From NCBI RefSeq assembly GCF_007830335.1, contig NZ_VLKU01000005.1, positions 173,322 through 237,321 of the forward strand: a stretch of DNA of 64,000 nt, read 5' to 3'. The DNA is from Paracoccus sulfuroxidans (GTDB lineage Bacteria; Pseudomonadota; Alphaproteobacteria; Rhodobacterales; Rhodobacteraceae). Numbering within the stretch: the first letter of the stretch is position 1; the number at the start of each line of letters is the position of its first letter. Positions 27,196-35,187 of this stretch are shown here, piece by piece. A model generated the notes under the pieces. That model saw only the letters and a program-made list of their open reading frames with translations, made no database searches and had not been told where the DNA came from. The position numbers were made by a program, and so were the translations under genes.

Positions 27196-28047
27196 ATGAC
27201 CGATGATCCGAAAACGCTCGTCTCGACCGAATGGCTGGCCGCGCATCTGAACGACCCCGATCTGCGCGTGATCGACGCAAGCTGGCATCTGGACGCCAGC
27301 CGCGACGGACGCGCCGAATATGACGCCGCGCATATTCCGGGCGCGCGCTTCTTTGACCTCGACGCGATTTCCGACAAGCGTAGCGCCCTGCCGCATATGG
27401 CCCCGCAGGTCGAGATGTTCGTCAGCCGCATGCGCGCCATGGGCATCGGTGATGGTCATCAGGTCGTCATCTATGACAATTCCGACGTCCGCTCGGCCGC
27501 ACGCGTGTGGTGGCTGTTCCGCCTGATGGGCAAGACCGATGTCGCGGTGCTGGACGGTGGTTTCCAGAAATGGAGGGCCGAGAACCGTCCGACCGAAGAC
27601 ATGCCCCCTGTCATGCGCGACCGCCACATCACCGTGCAGCGTCAGGCGGCGCTGGTGCGCGACGTGACGCAGGTCGCCGCCGCCAGCAAACTGGCTGACC
27701 ACGAGATCGTCGATGCCCGCGGGGCCGAGCGTTTCCGTGGCGAGGTCGCCGAGCCGCGCCCCGGCCTGCGCGCGGGCCATATTCCCGGCTCGAAGAATCT
27801 ACCCTTCGGCAAGCTTTACAATGCCGATGGCACGATGAAGCCCGTGGCCGAACTTCAGGCCGCCTTCACCGAGGCCGGGGTCGATCTGACCCGCCCGGTG
27901 ATCACCACCTGCGGCTCGGGCGTGACAGCGGCGACGCTGTTTCTGGCGCTCGACCGGATCGGGCACCGCAACCATTCCCTTTATGACGGAAGCTGGGCCG
28001 AATGGGGCAGCTTCCCGGACCTTAAAATCGCAACCGGAGACGCGTGA
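27196..28047 (+). CDS. sseA: 3-mercaptopyruvate sulfurtransferase
   Basis: A 283-aa protein with two rhodanese domains. The first is inactive (VVIYDNSDVRSAARVWWLF, no Cys in the loop). The second carries the active-site loop TTCGSGVTAATLFLAL; the CGSGVTA form marks mercaptopyruvate sulfurtransferases rather than thiosulfate sulfurtransferases (CRxGx[RT]). It moves sulfur from 3-mercaptopyruvate, made by transamination of cysteine, to thiols. ATG at 27196 is favoured over 27190 because GGGGGA then has a six-base spacing. The stop is fused to the start of an aminotransferase gene that could supply mercaptopyruvate. Confidence 0.93.
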   Translation: MTDDPKTLVSTEWLAAHLNDPDLRVIDASWHLDASRDGRAEYDAAHIPGARFFDLDAISDKRSALPHMAPQVEMFVSRMRAMGIGDGHQVVIYDNSDVRSAARVWWLFRLMGKTDVAVLDGGFQKWRAENRPTEDMPPVMRDRHITVQRQAALVRDVTQVAAASKLADHEIVDARGAERFRGEVAEPRPGLRAGHIPGSKNLPFGKLYNADGTMKPVAELQAAFTEAGVDLTRPVITTCGSGVTAATLFLALDRIGHRNHSLYDGSWAEWGSFPDLKIATGDA

Positions 28048-29231
28048 TGCTGTCGAACCTCAAACCCCAGGATCCTGATAAAATTCTTGCCCTCATGGGC
28101 GAGTTCAAGGCCGATACCCGTCAGGGCAAGATCGACCTTGGCGTGGGGGTGTACAAGGACGCGACCGGCCATACGCCGATCATGCGGGCGGTCAAGGCCG
28201 CCGAAAAGCGCCTGCAGGAAAACGAGACCTCGAAAAGCTACACCGTTCTGGTGGGCGAGCCTGCCTATCGCGACGCGATGGCCAAGATGATCCTGGGCGA
28301 TCTTTACGCGCCCGAACGCATCGCCACGCTGGCCACCGTCGGCGGCACCGGCGCGCTGCGTCAGGGCTTTGAACTGGCCCGCATGGCCAGCCCCGACATG
28401 CGCGTCTTCTATTCGAACCCGACCTGGCCCAACCACACCTCGATCCTGAAATGGATGGGCGTGGAAACCGTCCCCTACCGCTATTTCGACGACGCGACGC
28501 GCGGTGTCGATTTCGAGGGCATGAAGGCGGATCTGGCGCAGGCGAAAAAGGGTGACGTCATCCTGCTGCACGGCTGCTGCCACAACCCGACTGGCGCGAA
28601 CCTGACCGTCGCGCAGTGGAACGAGGTCGCCGATATCGTCGAAAGGACCGGCGCGACCCCGATGATCGACCTGGCCTATCAGGGCTTCGGCGACGGGCTG
28701 GAGGAAGACGCCGAGGGCACCCGCATCATCGTCAAGCGCATCCCGGAAGTGCTGATCGCGGCCTCGTGCTCGAAGAATTTCGGCATCTACCGCGAGCGTT
28801 CGGGCATTCTGCTGGCGCTGACCAGCGACCCGGCGGCACGCGATCTGGCGCAGGGCGCGATGGCCTTCCTGAACCGCCAGACCTATTCCTTCCCGCCCGA
28901 TCACGGCGCACGCATCGTCACCACCATCCTGACCGACGACGCCCTGCGCGCCGACTGGAAGGCCGAGTTGGAGGAAGTGCGCGGCGGCATGCTGCGTCTG
29001 CGCGCGAACCTTGCGTCGGAACTGCGCACGCTTTCGGGCTCGAACCGCTTCGACTTCATTGAAGAGCATCGCGGCATGTTCTCGCGTCTGGGTGCCACGC
29101 CCGAGCAGGTCAAGAAGATCAAGGATGAGTTCGCGATCTATCTGGTCGGCGATTCGCGCCTGAACATCGCGGGTCTGAATGACGAAAGCGTGCCGATTCT
29201 GGCTCGCGCGATCATCGACGCCGGCGTCTGA
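28047..29231 (+). CDS. tyrB: Aromatic amino acid (class I) aminotransferase
   Basis: A 394-aa fold-type I PLP aminotransferase of the aspartate/aromatic subgroup I-alpha. Seen are LGVGVYKDATGHTPIMRAVK at the N-terminus, NPTWPNHTSIL, HGCCHNPTGANLT, DLAYQGFGDGLEEDA, the PLP lysine in SCSKNFGIYRERSG and the substrate-binding Arg in DSRLNIAGL. Paracoccus denitrificans has a well-studied aromatic aminotransferase of this type. It interconverts aromatic amino acids (and Asp) with 2-oxo acids and could transaminate cysteine to mercaptopyruvate for SseA. ATG 28047 shares its A with the sseA stop; GTG 28044 is an alternative. Confidence 0.88.
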   Translation: MLSNLKPQDPDKILALMGEFKADTRQGKIDLGVGVYKDATGHTPIMRAVKAAEKRLQENETSKSYTVLVGEPAYRDAMAKMILGDLYAPERIATLATVGGTGALRQGFELARMASPDMRVFYSNPTWPNHTSILKWMGVETVPYRYFDDATRGVDFEGMKADLAQAKKGDVILLHGCCHNPTGANLTVAQWNEVADIVERTGATPMIDLAYQGFGDGLEEDAEGTRIIVKRIPEVLIAASCSKNFGIYRERSGILLALTSDPAARDLAQGAMAFLNRQTYSFPPDHGARIVTTILTDDALRADWKAELEEVRGGMLRLRANLASELRTLSGSNRFDFIEEHRGMFSRLGATPEQVKKIKDEFAIYLVGDSRLNIAGLNDESVPILARAIIDAGV

Positions 29232-29234
29232 GCC

Positions 29235-30197
29235 CTAGCGGGGAAGGGGCGCAGGCCCCACCCACAGCACATGCAGGTCGTCCCGGGGCTTGAAGTCCCG
29301 GGCTTCCATGCGAAACTCGGTGGGTGAGATCTTGGTAACGCCCTGACCGCAGAATGACACCACCGTATTGATGCCCGGCTTGGCGACCGTCAGCGAAAAC
29401 CGCTCGATCGGGCCGTTCCAGTTCGCGCCGGTGTGCAGGATATAGCTCATCCAGCGGGCCATTCCGTAGTCATTCGTCTCCCCGGTCACCCGCGCCGCTC
29501 CGGCCAGGAAGGCAGCGTCCGGGCAGTAGCTCTGCATCCACTCCTCCGGCGCGTTGAACTGTTCGGGCGTCATGAAGGTGCCGCCCAGAACGGGGGCATA
29601 GCGATGGCTGATGCGCAATTCGCGCCCGGCAGGGAACATCTGCTGCCAGTGAAAGGTCGCGCGCATCTGCCAGGCAGGATCGCCGTCCGGGCCCAGATAG
29701 GGCTCAACCCGCGCTCTGTCCCCAGCACTCAGCGCCTTGATCCGGTCCAGCGTGCGCTGGTTCAGCGGGTTCAGGGGCACCCCGGCCGCCGTCAGCGCCT
29801 CGGTGACGTCCTGACCTTCCAGCTCGGCCCGCAGCTCAAGCTTTGCCGGGACATCAACGCCATCGACCTGCACGCTGAAATCCAGAAAATTGTCGGGCAG
29901 CATGTCCCATGAATAGGCGAAATCGACCGGCTCGGGATCAATGGCCCCCGCGCCCTTCACCGGAGGCATCGGGAAGGCCACAATGATGCGGCGATCCCGG
30001 TCCGAGCGGTTCAGGAAGACATAGTCGACCTTGACCAGACCCTGCGAGAGATAGAGATCCTCGGATTTCATCTGGATCTGGTCGTCCTGACGCAATTCCA
30101 GCCGCAGCCCGCCTGCGGGCAGTTCGGCGGCGCTGTCATTGGCCCAAGCGGGCGCGGCGATCAGGGTCAGGACTGCGGCAAGGACACGTCCCAGCAT
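29235..30197 (-). CDS. DUF4424 domain-containing secreted protein
   Basis: A 320-aa protein with a Sec signal peptide (MLGRVLAAVLTLIAAPAWAN, cleavage likely after AWA). The mature part begins NDSAAELPAGGLRLELRQDD and QIQMKSEDLYLSQG, the DUF4424 opening that recurs in many alphaproteobacteria. FHWQQMFPAGRELRISHRYA lies in the middle. The likely location is the periplasm; function is unknown. It is the last gene of a minus-strand cluster with the coiled-coil membrane protein (7-nt gap) and the OmpA-family protein. It converges with the aminotransferase gene three bases away. Confidence 0.85.
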   Translation of the reverse strand: MLGRVLAAVLTLIAAPAWANDSAAELPAGGLRLELRQDDQIQMKSEDLYLSQGLVKVDYVFLNRSDRDRRIIVAFPMPPVKGAGAIDPEPVDFAYSWDMLPDNFLDFSVQVDGVDVPAKLELRAELEGQDVTEALTAAGVPLNPLNQRTLDRIKALSAGDRARVEPYLGPDGDPAWQMRATFHWQQMFPAGRELRISHRYAPVLGGTFMTPEQFNAPEEWMQSYCPDAAFLAGAARVTGETNDYGMARWMSYILHTGANWNGPIERFSLTVAKPGINTVVSFCGQGVTKISPTEFRMEARDFKPRDDLHVLWVGPAPLPR

Positions 30198-30204
30198 GCG
30201 CGGC

Positions 30205-30537
30205 CTATTTCTGCCGCGCGAGCTTGCGGTTGATATAGTCCCGCAGCTCTTCGATTTCGGTCTGGCTTTCGGTCAGTTGTTCGCGCGTCGCATCCAGCTC
30301 CGAGCGGGTCGATGACAATTTCGCCACCAGTTCGGATTCGCGATCCTCAAGCTGCTGGATGGCTTTTTCCCGCGCTTCCTCTGAATCGTGCAGCTGCTGG
30401 GCCATGGCTTCCAGCTCATTCAGGTCAGCGCGTGTCACCCGGGTCAGGCGGTTGATCAGCCAGCTTGCGAACCATCCCAGCAGGAAGGCCGCGAACAGGA
30501 TGACCGCCGTCGTGACGATGAATTCGTTTCTGCTCAT
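30205..30537 (-). CDS. Small membrane protein with coiled coil
   Basis: A 110-aa protein with one N-terminal transmembrane helix (FIVTTAVILFAAFLLGWFAS) and about 75 residues of charged heptad-like helix: LNELEAMAQQLHDSEEAREK, IQQLEDRESELVAKL and ESQTEIEELRDYINRKLARQ. The C-terminus should be cytosolic by the positive-inside rule (RLTRVTR follows the helix). No known domain is recognised. It lies 9 nt after the OmpA-family gene and 7 nt before the DUF4424 gene, so all three are probably one transcript and may form one envelope complex. Confidence 0.75.
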   Translation of the reverse strand: MSRNEFIVTTAVILFAAFLLGWFASWLINRLTRVTRADLNELEAMAQQLHDSEEAREKAIQQLEDRESELVAKLSSTRSELDATREQLTESQTEIEELRDYINRKLARQK

Positions 30538-30546
30538 GCGGGTCGC

Positions 30547-32898
30547 CTATTGTCCGGGCCGCGGTGCGGGTCGCGGGGTGTCGTTCCGCCCGCCAATGTT
30601 GCCTGCGCCTGTGATGCGCGCAAGCAGGTCATCGGGAAGCTGCGGCATTTTCTCGGCACCAAGCGCGGCATAGGCCGAGACGGTTTCCAGAAACTCAGTG
30701 TGCTCAAGGCCTTCGGGCGGCAGGTCGTCGCCCTCGACCACCTCGGCGCTGATGGTCGTGGCGGGCAGGGCCAGAGTTTCCAGCCCCTCACCCGACAGCA
30801 CGGCAGCAGCGGGACGGGTGGCGGCCTCCGCCGCCGTCACGGCCTCGCTGTCAGCGGGGGGCGCGGCAGGCGTACCTTCCTGATGACGGTCCAGCACCAG
30901 ATGCGCGCCCGAGGTCGCGACGGCCAGCACCTCTGCCTGCTTTTGGGCGGCGTCCTCGGCGGCTTCGGGCGTTTCTTCGGCTGCGGCCTCACCTTCGGCA
31001 GGGGCGGCGGTCACGCCGGTCACCATCTGCGCCGTGGGGGTGGAGCCGTCATCGACCGGCTCATCCGACAGCAGGGTGAATTCGATGCGGCGATTGGCCT
31101 CGCGCCCGGCATCGGTGTCATTGTCCGCAATCGGCTGGCTTTCGCCATAGCCTTTGGCGGTCATATGCTTGACCGGGATGCCATGGCCGGACATCGCCGC
31201 CAGCACCGCTTCGGCGCGCTTCTGCGACAGTTCGGCGTTGAACCCTTCCGAACCCTGCGAATCGGTATGGCCGCCCAGTTCGATGCGGAAATCACCGCAT
31301 TCGGCCATGCCCTCGGCCAGTTTCGTCAGCGTGGGGGAAGGATCGCCCGCGATCACCGATTTCGCCGGTTCGAACCCGATTTCGGATTCCTTCATCGTCC
31401 GGTTCAGCCCGTCGACGCAATCCACGCCCGAGGGCAGCGCCAGCAGCGCATCCTTGCGGCGGTCATAGCGGATCGACATCTCATAGCGCGCGCCCGCGCC
31501 CAGCCGGTCGGCCAGTTGCGTCGCCGCCTCATCCGAGGCGGTCTGGCTGCCCGAGATGCCGGTGATGCGGATCAGATCGGGCGTCACCATGGCCATGCCG
31601 GTGTCCAGCCCCTCCATCGCCTCGATGGCGGCGATGACCTTGACCGTCCAGCCTGAGGGCACGGTGTCATCGGTGCGCAATGCGCTGTCGACATGCCCGA
31701 AACGCGCCCGGGCGATGCTTTCGACGGCGGCCCGCATCCGCTCATCCGTGACGCGGCCACGCAGCACCACGCCACCATCGCGCGCCACGGCGGAAAACTC
31801 GACGGGGCCGGTGTTGGCCTCGCTGGCCTTCTCATGCTGGGCGGCCAGGGTGAAGACGCCCGGAAGCGCGGTCTGAAGGCGGCCGACCGCCTCGTCAAAC
31901 GTATCCGCCGGAATGGTCGCGGGGGCGATCAGCGCCACATCCGTATCCGAGATCGTCACCGAGCCCGAGCCCATCGCCGCCACCGCCTCGATTGCGGGAA
32001 CGGCAGCATCGGCCCATTGCGGCGTGGGAACGCCCAGGCCCAGCGTGCAGGCCGGGGTGCCGGGGATGCCCGCCGCCTGCCCGGCGCGCAGAATGCGGTC
32101 GCGCGCGGCCTCGGTATCGGCGGCGCAAGCGTTGAAGCGGGCGCCCTGCTCGTCCATCACAAAGCGCAGGGTGAAGGGTGCGATCACGGGCCGGGGGGCG
32201 GTGATGTCGGCCACCAGCTCGACCGTGGCGGGCTTGGCGCGTTGCAGATCGGTGGTCAGCGCGACCTTTTCGCGCGCGCTGTCAGTGATCGCGGTGACCG
32301 CGACCTTGCCGACCGAGATCGAGATCTTGGCGCGCTTGGCCAGTTCCGCCGCCTTCATGCCGAAGGTGAAGGCATCGTCCCAGCCCTCGGGCACGGGATA
32401 ATCGGCGGTCTCGGTCAGGTCCGAGATATTCTCGGTATCGGTGCGCTTGCGCAGCCCCTCGATCATCGCCGCCCGGTCGACCGAGGCGGGCACGAGGCCA
32501 ATGACGGAAATGCCATTGTCGTTGCGCAGCAGCTCAATTTCGAAATCGGGGGTCTTGATGGGTTCCTGAACGGCGACCTGCATGTCGTCGACGATGCGGC
32601 CCGGATCAACCTCGGTCCCGGCGCGGGCGATGGCGCGGAAGCGCTGGACCTCATTCGGGGCGGTTCCGCCCAGATGGACCTGCAGCCCGTCGACCTTGAG
32701 GTCAAGCCAGCCATAATCCTCGGCGGGCAAGGCGGCCTGAAGATCGGCCAGCGATTCCCGCTCGATATAATCCGCCGCAGTATAGGCACCGGCCAGCGAC
32801 AGCGCCCCGGCAGCGGCCAGCGCAAGCACGCTGGACAAGAACATCACACCCTTGCGGCGCGACGACCGCCCTTTCGGGCGTGTCTTGGAATTGGCCAT
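30547..32898 (-). CDS. Large OmpA-family envelope protein with BON-like repeats
   Basis: A 783-aa protein. A basic N-terminus (SKTRPKGRSSRRKG) is followed by one membrane helix (VMFLSSVLALAAAGALSLAG). Then come about 450 residues with BON-like units (ISVIGLVPASVDRAAMIEG; VVLRGRVTDERMRAAVESIA). An OmpA C-terminal peptidoglycan-binding domain occupies about residues 500-613, with LGGHTDSQGSEGFNAELSQK and REANRRIEF. A tail of about 170 residues, rich in Ala, Glu and Pro, ends the protein. It probably links the inner membrane to the wall. The start is ATG 32898. The BON plus OmpA layout recalls mycobacterial ArfA, though homology there is unproven. Confidence 0.82.
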   Translation of the reverse strand: MANSKTRPKGRSSRRKGVMFLSSVLALAAAGALSLAGAYTAADYIERESLADLQAALPAEDYGWLDLKVDGLQVHLGGTAPNEVQRFRAIARAGTEVDPGRIVDDMQVAVQEPIKTPDFEIELLRNDNGISVIGLVPASVDRAAMIEGLRKRTDTENISDLTETADYPVPEGWDDAFTFGMKAAELAKRAKISISVGKVAVTAITDSAREKVALTTDLQRAKPATVELVADITAPRPVIAPFTLRFVMDEQGARFNACAADTEAARDRILRAGQAAGIPGTPACTLGLGVPTPQWADAAVPAIEAVAAMGSGSVTISDTDVALIAPATIPADTFDEAVGRLQTALPGVFTLAAQHEKASEANTGPVEFSAVARDGGVVLRGRVTDERMRAAVESIARARFGHVDSALRTDDTVPSGWTVKVIAAIEAMEGLDTGMAMVTPDLIRITGISGSQTASDEAATQLADRLGAGARYEMSIRYDRRKDALLALPSGVDCVDGLNRTMKESEIGFEPAKSVIAGDPSPTLTKLAEGMAECGDFRIELGGHTDSQGSEGFNAELSQKRAEAVLAAMSGHGIPVKHMTAKGYGESQPIADNDTDAGREANRRIEFTLLSDEPVDDGSTPTAQMVTGVTAAPAEGEAAAEETPEAAEDAAQKQAEVLAVATSGAHLVLDRHQEGTPAAPPADSEAVTAAEAATRPAAAVLSGEGLETLALPATTISAEVVEGDDLPPEGLEHTEFLETVSAYAALGAEKMPQLPDDLLARITGAGNIGGRNDTPRPAPRPGQ

Positions 32899-32959
32899 CA
32901 GGCAACCTTGGCGCTGTTTCCGACCTGCCGGATTTAGCGCCAATCGGCCCAATCTGCAA

Positions 32960-33919
32960 TTACACGATCCCGGCAACAGCCCAGGTCAGCGCCACGATCA
33001 GTCCCGCATCGCGGTTCGACCGGAAAAGACGCAGGCATTTCGCGCCGTCATGCTGGTCAAAATTCATCAACTGCCAGGCCAGATGGGCCGCAAAGGCCAG
33101 CACGCCTGCATAGGCCAAAAGCGCCGCAAACCCCTGCGGACCTGCCGCCGCGACCGATGCCAGCAGCAGCAGCACCGTCAGGACCGCGAACCCCAGCAGA
33201 TATTTCGGAGAATTTTCAGCAAAAAGCCGGGCCGTCGATTTGACGCCGATCAGCGCGTCATCCTCGGCATCCTGATGGGCATAGATCGTGTCATAGAAGA
33301 CCGTCCAGCAGATCCCCGCCACATAGGCCAGCAGCGGTGCCGGGGCCAGATTGCCAATATGCGCGGCCCAGGCCAGCAGCATGCCCCAGTTGAAGGCGAG
33401 CCCCAGAAAGACCTGAGGCCACCAGGTGAAGCGCTTGGCGAAGGGATAGATGGCCACGATGCTGAGCGACAGCACCCCCAGCACGATGGCGGCCTTGCCC
33501 AGCGTCAAGAGGATCACCAGCCCCGCCAGCGATTGCGCGGCCATCCAGATCACCGCGCCCCTGACCGTCACCTGCCCCGAGGGGATGGGCCTGAGGCGCG
33601 TGCGCGCGACGCTGCCGTCGATGTGGCGGTCGGTGATGTCGTTCCAGGTGCAGCCCGCGCCGCGCATGAGGAGAGCCCCCAGCGTGCAGGCCAGCGCGAT
33701 CCACAGGTCGAACCAGCGGGCGTGGTCAGCGATCATCGCCAGCCCGATCCCCCACCAGCAGGGCAGCAGCAGCAGCCAGGTCCCGATCGGGCGGTCGGCG
33801 CGGGACAGGCGCAGCCACGGCCTCCACGCCTCGGGCGCATAGAGGTCCACCCAGTTGTCGGGCGGCGCATCGGCGACCGTGCGGTTGATGGCCTCTGGCC
33901 TAGCTTGGTGGGTCTGCAT
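32960..33919 (-). CDS. ubiA: 4-hydroxybenzoate polyprenyltransferase
   Basis: A 319-aa UbiA-family membrane prenyltransferase that attaches the polyprenyl tail to 4-hydroxybenzoate in ubiquinone synthesis. Both aspartate-rich motifs are present: WNDITDRHIDGSVARTRLRP near residue 100 and YDTIYAHQDAEDDALIGVKS near residue 215. Eight or nine hydrophobic helices are spread along the protein. The start at 33919 (MQTHQARPEAI) is chosen, but ATG 33937 is possible and would overlap the rsmE start codon in the palindrome CATG. A gap of only 16 bp separates it from divergent rsmE. Confidence 0.95.
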   Translation of the reverse strand: MQTHQARPEAINRTVADAPPDNWVDLYAPEAWRPWLRLSRADRPIGTWLLLLPCWWGIGLAMIADHARWFDLWIALACTLGALLMRGAGCTWNDITDRHIDGSVARTRLRPIPSGQVTVRGAVIWMAAQSLAGLVILLTLGKAAIVLGVLSLSIVAIYPFAKRFTWWPQVFLGLAFNWGMLLAWAAHIGNLAPAPLLAYVAGICWTVFYDTIYAHQDAEDDALIGVKSTARLFAENSPKYLLGFAVLTVLLLLASVAAAGPQGFAALLAYAGVLAFAAHLAWQLMNFDQHDGAKCLRLFRSNRDAGLIVALTWAVAGIV

Positions 33920-33935
33920 TATTCTGCGCCTTGTC

Positions 33936-34652
33936 ATGGCAAAAATCAGACTTTTCATAGATCACCCGCTGGCCCAGGGACAAGCCGTCCCGCTGGGGCC
34001 CGATCAGGCGCATTACCTGTCCGGCGTCATGCGCCAGTCCCCTGGCGACGAAATCGCCGTCTTCAACGGTCGCGACGGCGAGTGGCTGGCGCGGATCGAG
34101 CAAGTGGGCAAGCGCGGCGGCAGCCTGCTGGCGCAAGCGCAGACCGCGCCGCAGATGAACCCGCCCGACCTGTGGCTGATCTTCGCGCCGATCAAGAAGG
34201 CCCGCACTGACTTCATCGTCGAAAAGGCGGCCGAGATGGGGGCCTCCCGCATCCTGCCCGTGCAGACCGATCACACGAATTCCGAGCGCATCCGTCAGGA
34301 CCGCCTGCAGGCCCATGCCGTCGAGGCGGCCGAGCAATGCGGCGGCACCTTCGTGCCCGAGGTGGGCGATCTGCAGCCGCTCTCTCGCCTGCTGGACGGC
34401 TGGGACGGCCAGCGCCGAATTCTATGGGCGGATGAGGCGCTGGCGGGTCCGGCGCAGACGCTGGCCGGGCTGGCGCGCGGGCCTTGGGCGATTCTGATCG
34501 GTCCCGAAGGCGGCTGGTCCGAATCAGAGCGGAAGCGCCTTTCCGCACACGATTTCGTCACCCGTGTGGGTCTGGGGCCGCGAATCCTGCGGGCGGACAC
34601 CGCCGCCGTCGCAGCCCTTGCCCTGTGGCAGGCACAGCTGGGCGACTGGTAA
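33936..34652 (+). CDS. rsmE: 16S rRNA m3U1498 methyltransferase
   Basis: A 238-aa SPOUT-class methyltransferase that methylates U1498 of 16S rRNA. The N-terminal PUA-like domain reads RLFIDHPLAQGQAVPLGPDQ and AHYLSGVMRQSPGDEIAVFN. The C-terminal knot has LIFAPIKKARTDFIVEKAAE, ILIGPEGGWSESE and GLGPRILRADTAAVAAL, the S-adenosylmethionine-binding trefoil-knot signature. Length is normal. It is divergent from ubiA with almost no spacer, so its promoter must lie within the 5' part of ubiA. Confidence 0.95.
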   Translation: MAKIRLFIDHPLAQGQAVPLGPDQAHYLSGVMRQSPGDEIAVFNGRDGEWLARIEQVGKRGGSLLAQAQTAPQMNPPDLWLIFAPIKKARTDFIVEKAAEMGASRILPVQTDHTNSERIRQDRLQAHAVEAAEQCGGTFVPEVGDLQPLSRLLDGWDGQRRILWADEALAGPAQTLAGLARGPWAILIGPEGGWSESERKRLSAHDFVTRVGLGPRILRADTAAVAALALWQAQLGDW

Positions 34653-34903
34653 TATCCCGTTCCGCCGCGTCGCGTGAAATTCGGTTGCGGAATCCGACCC
34701 GGAACCGAAAGGATATTTCCACCTTGATGCCGCGATGCAGCATTTGGTCGCAGGGCCGTAAAAGTTTAGTGAAACCGGGCACTTATGCAGCGCCAGCATA
34801 ACGGGCTTGCGGCCCGGTTCATTGCTTTTGCAAACTGCCCGGCCTATATCATGCTCATCGATCGGACGCCCACGGAATGGGCATTTTATAGACAGGTGAA
34901 GAA
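34653..34903. other. Intergenic stretch upstream of the DUF1127 gene
   Basis: About 250 bases without a credible gene on either strand. The part from 34822 carries the promoter described separately. The first 150 bases show no hairpin with a T-run behind rsmE and no recognised regulatory motif. Confidence 0.5.
34822..34850 (+). promoter_or_regulatory. Candidate sigma70-type promoter of the DUF1127 gene
   Basis: TTGCTT at 34822-34827 and TATATC at 34845-34850 are separated by 17 bases, the ideal spacing for the housekeeping sigma factor. The start codon lies 53 bases after the -10 box, leaving a short leader with an AGGTGAAG ribosome binding site. No transcription start is known; prediction is by motif only. 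Confidence 0.45.
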
Positions 34904-35098
34904 ATGTCAGCGATTGACACGAACCGCGTCCATAGCGGGACGCGCTCTATCGGTTTTGGCTCGAAGATCTGGGCAGCGATGACTGCTTGGAATGATATGC
35001 GCGTTACGAAAAATGCGCTCAACCGTCTGTCGGATCGTGAGCTGGATGACATCGGTCTCAGCCGCGGCGACATCGACCGGATCGCTCGCGCCGCCTGA
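34904..35098 (+). CDS. DUF1127 domain-containing small protein
   Basis: A 64-aa protein whose C-terminal half is the DUF1127/YjiS-like motif: ALNRLSDRELDDIGLSRGDI, followed by DRIARAA. The N-terminal half is polar. Small DUF1127 proteins are common in alphaproteobacteria; members have been linked to RNA turnover and to phosphate, carbon or stress responses, but the function of this one is unknown. It has its own promoter candidate and a strong terminator, so it is an isolated monocistronic unit. AGGTGAAG lies just before the ATG. Confidence 0.9.
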   Translation: MSAIDTNRVHSGTRSIGFGSKIWAAMTAWNDMRVTKNALNRLSDRELDDIGLSRGDIDRIARAA

Positions 35099-35124
35099 TA
35101 AAGCGGAACTACTGATGCGAATTT

Positions 35125-35160
35125 GGCCCAGACGATCCTCGTCCGGGCCTTTTTCTTTTG
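35125..35160 (+). terminator. Rho-independent terminator after the DUF1127 gene
   Basis: GGCCCAGACGA-TCC-TCGTCCGGGCC forms an 11-bp stem with one A/C mismatch, followed by TTTTTCTTTT. It lies 27 bases after the stop codon and before the converging prmA gene. A textbook intrinsic terminator. Confidence 0.9.
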
Positions 35161-35187
35161 CCGATGCTGAAAAGATGACGCGCGCCC

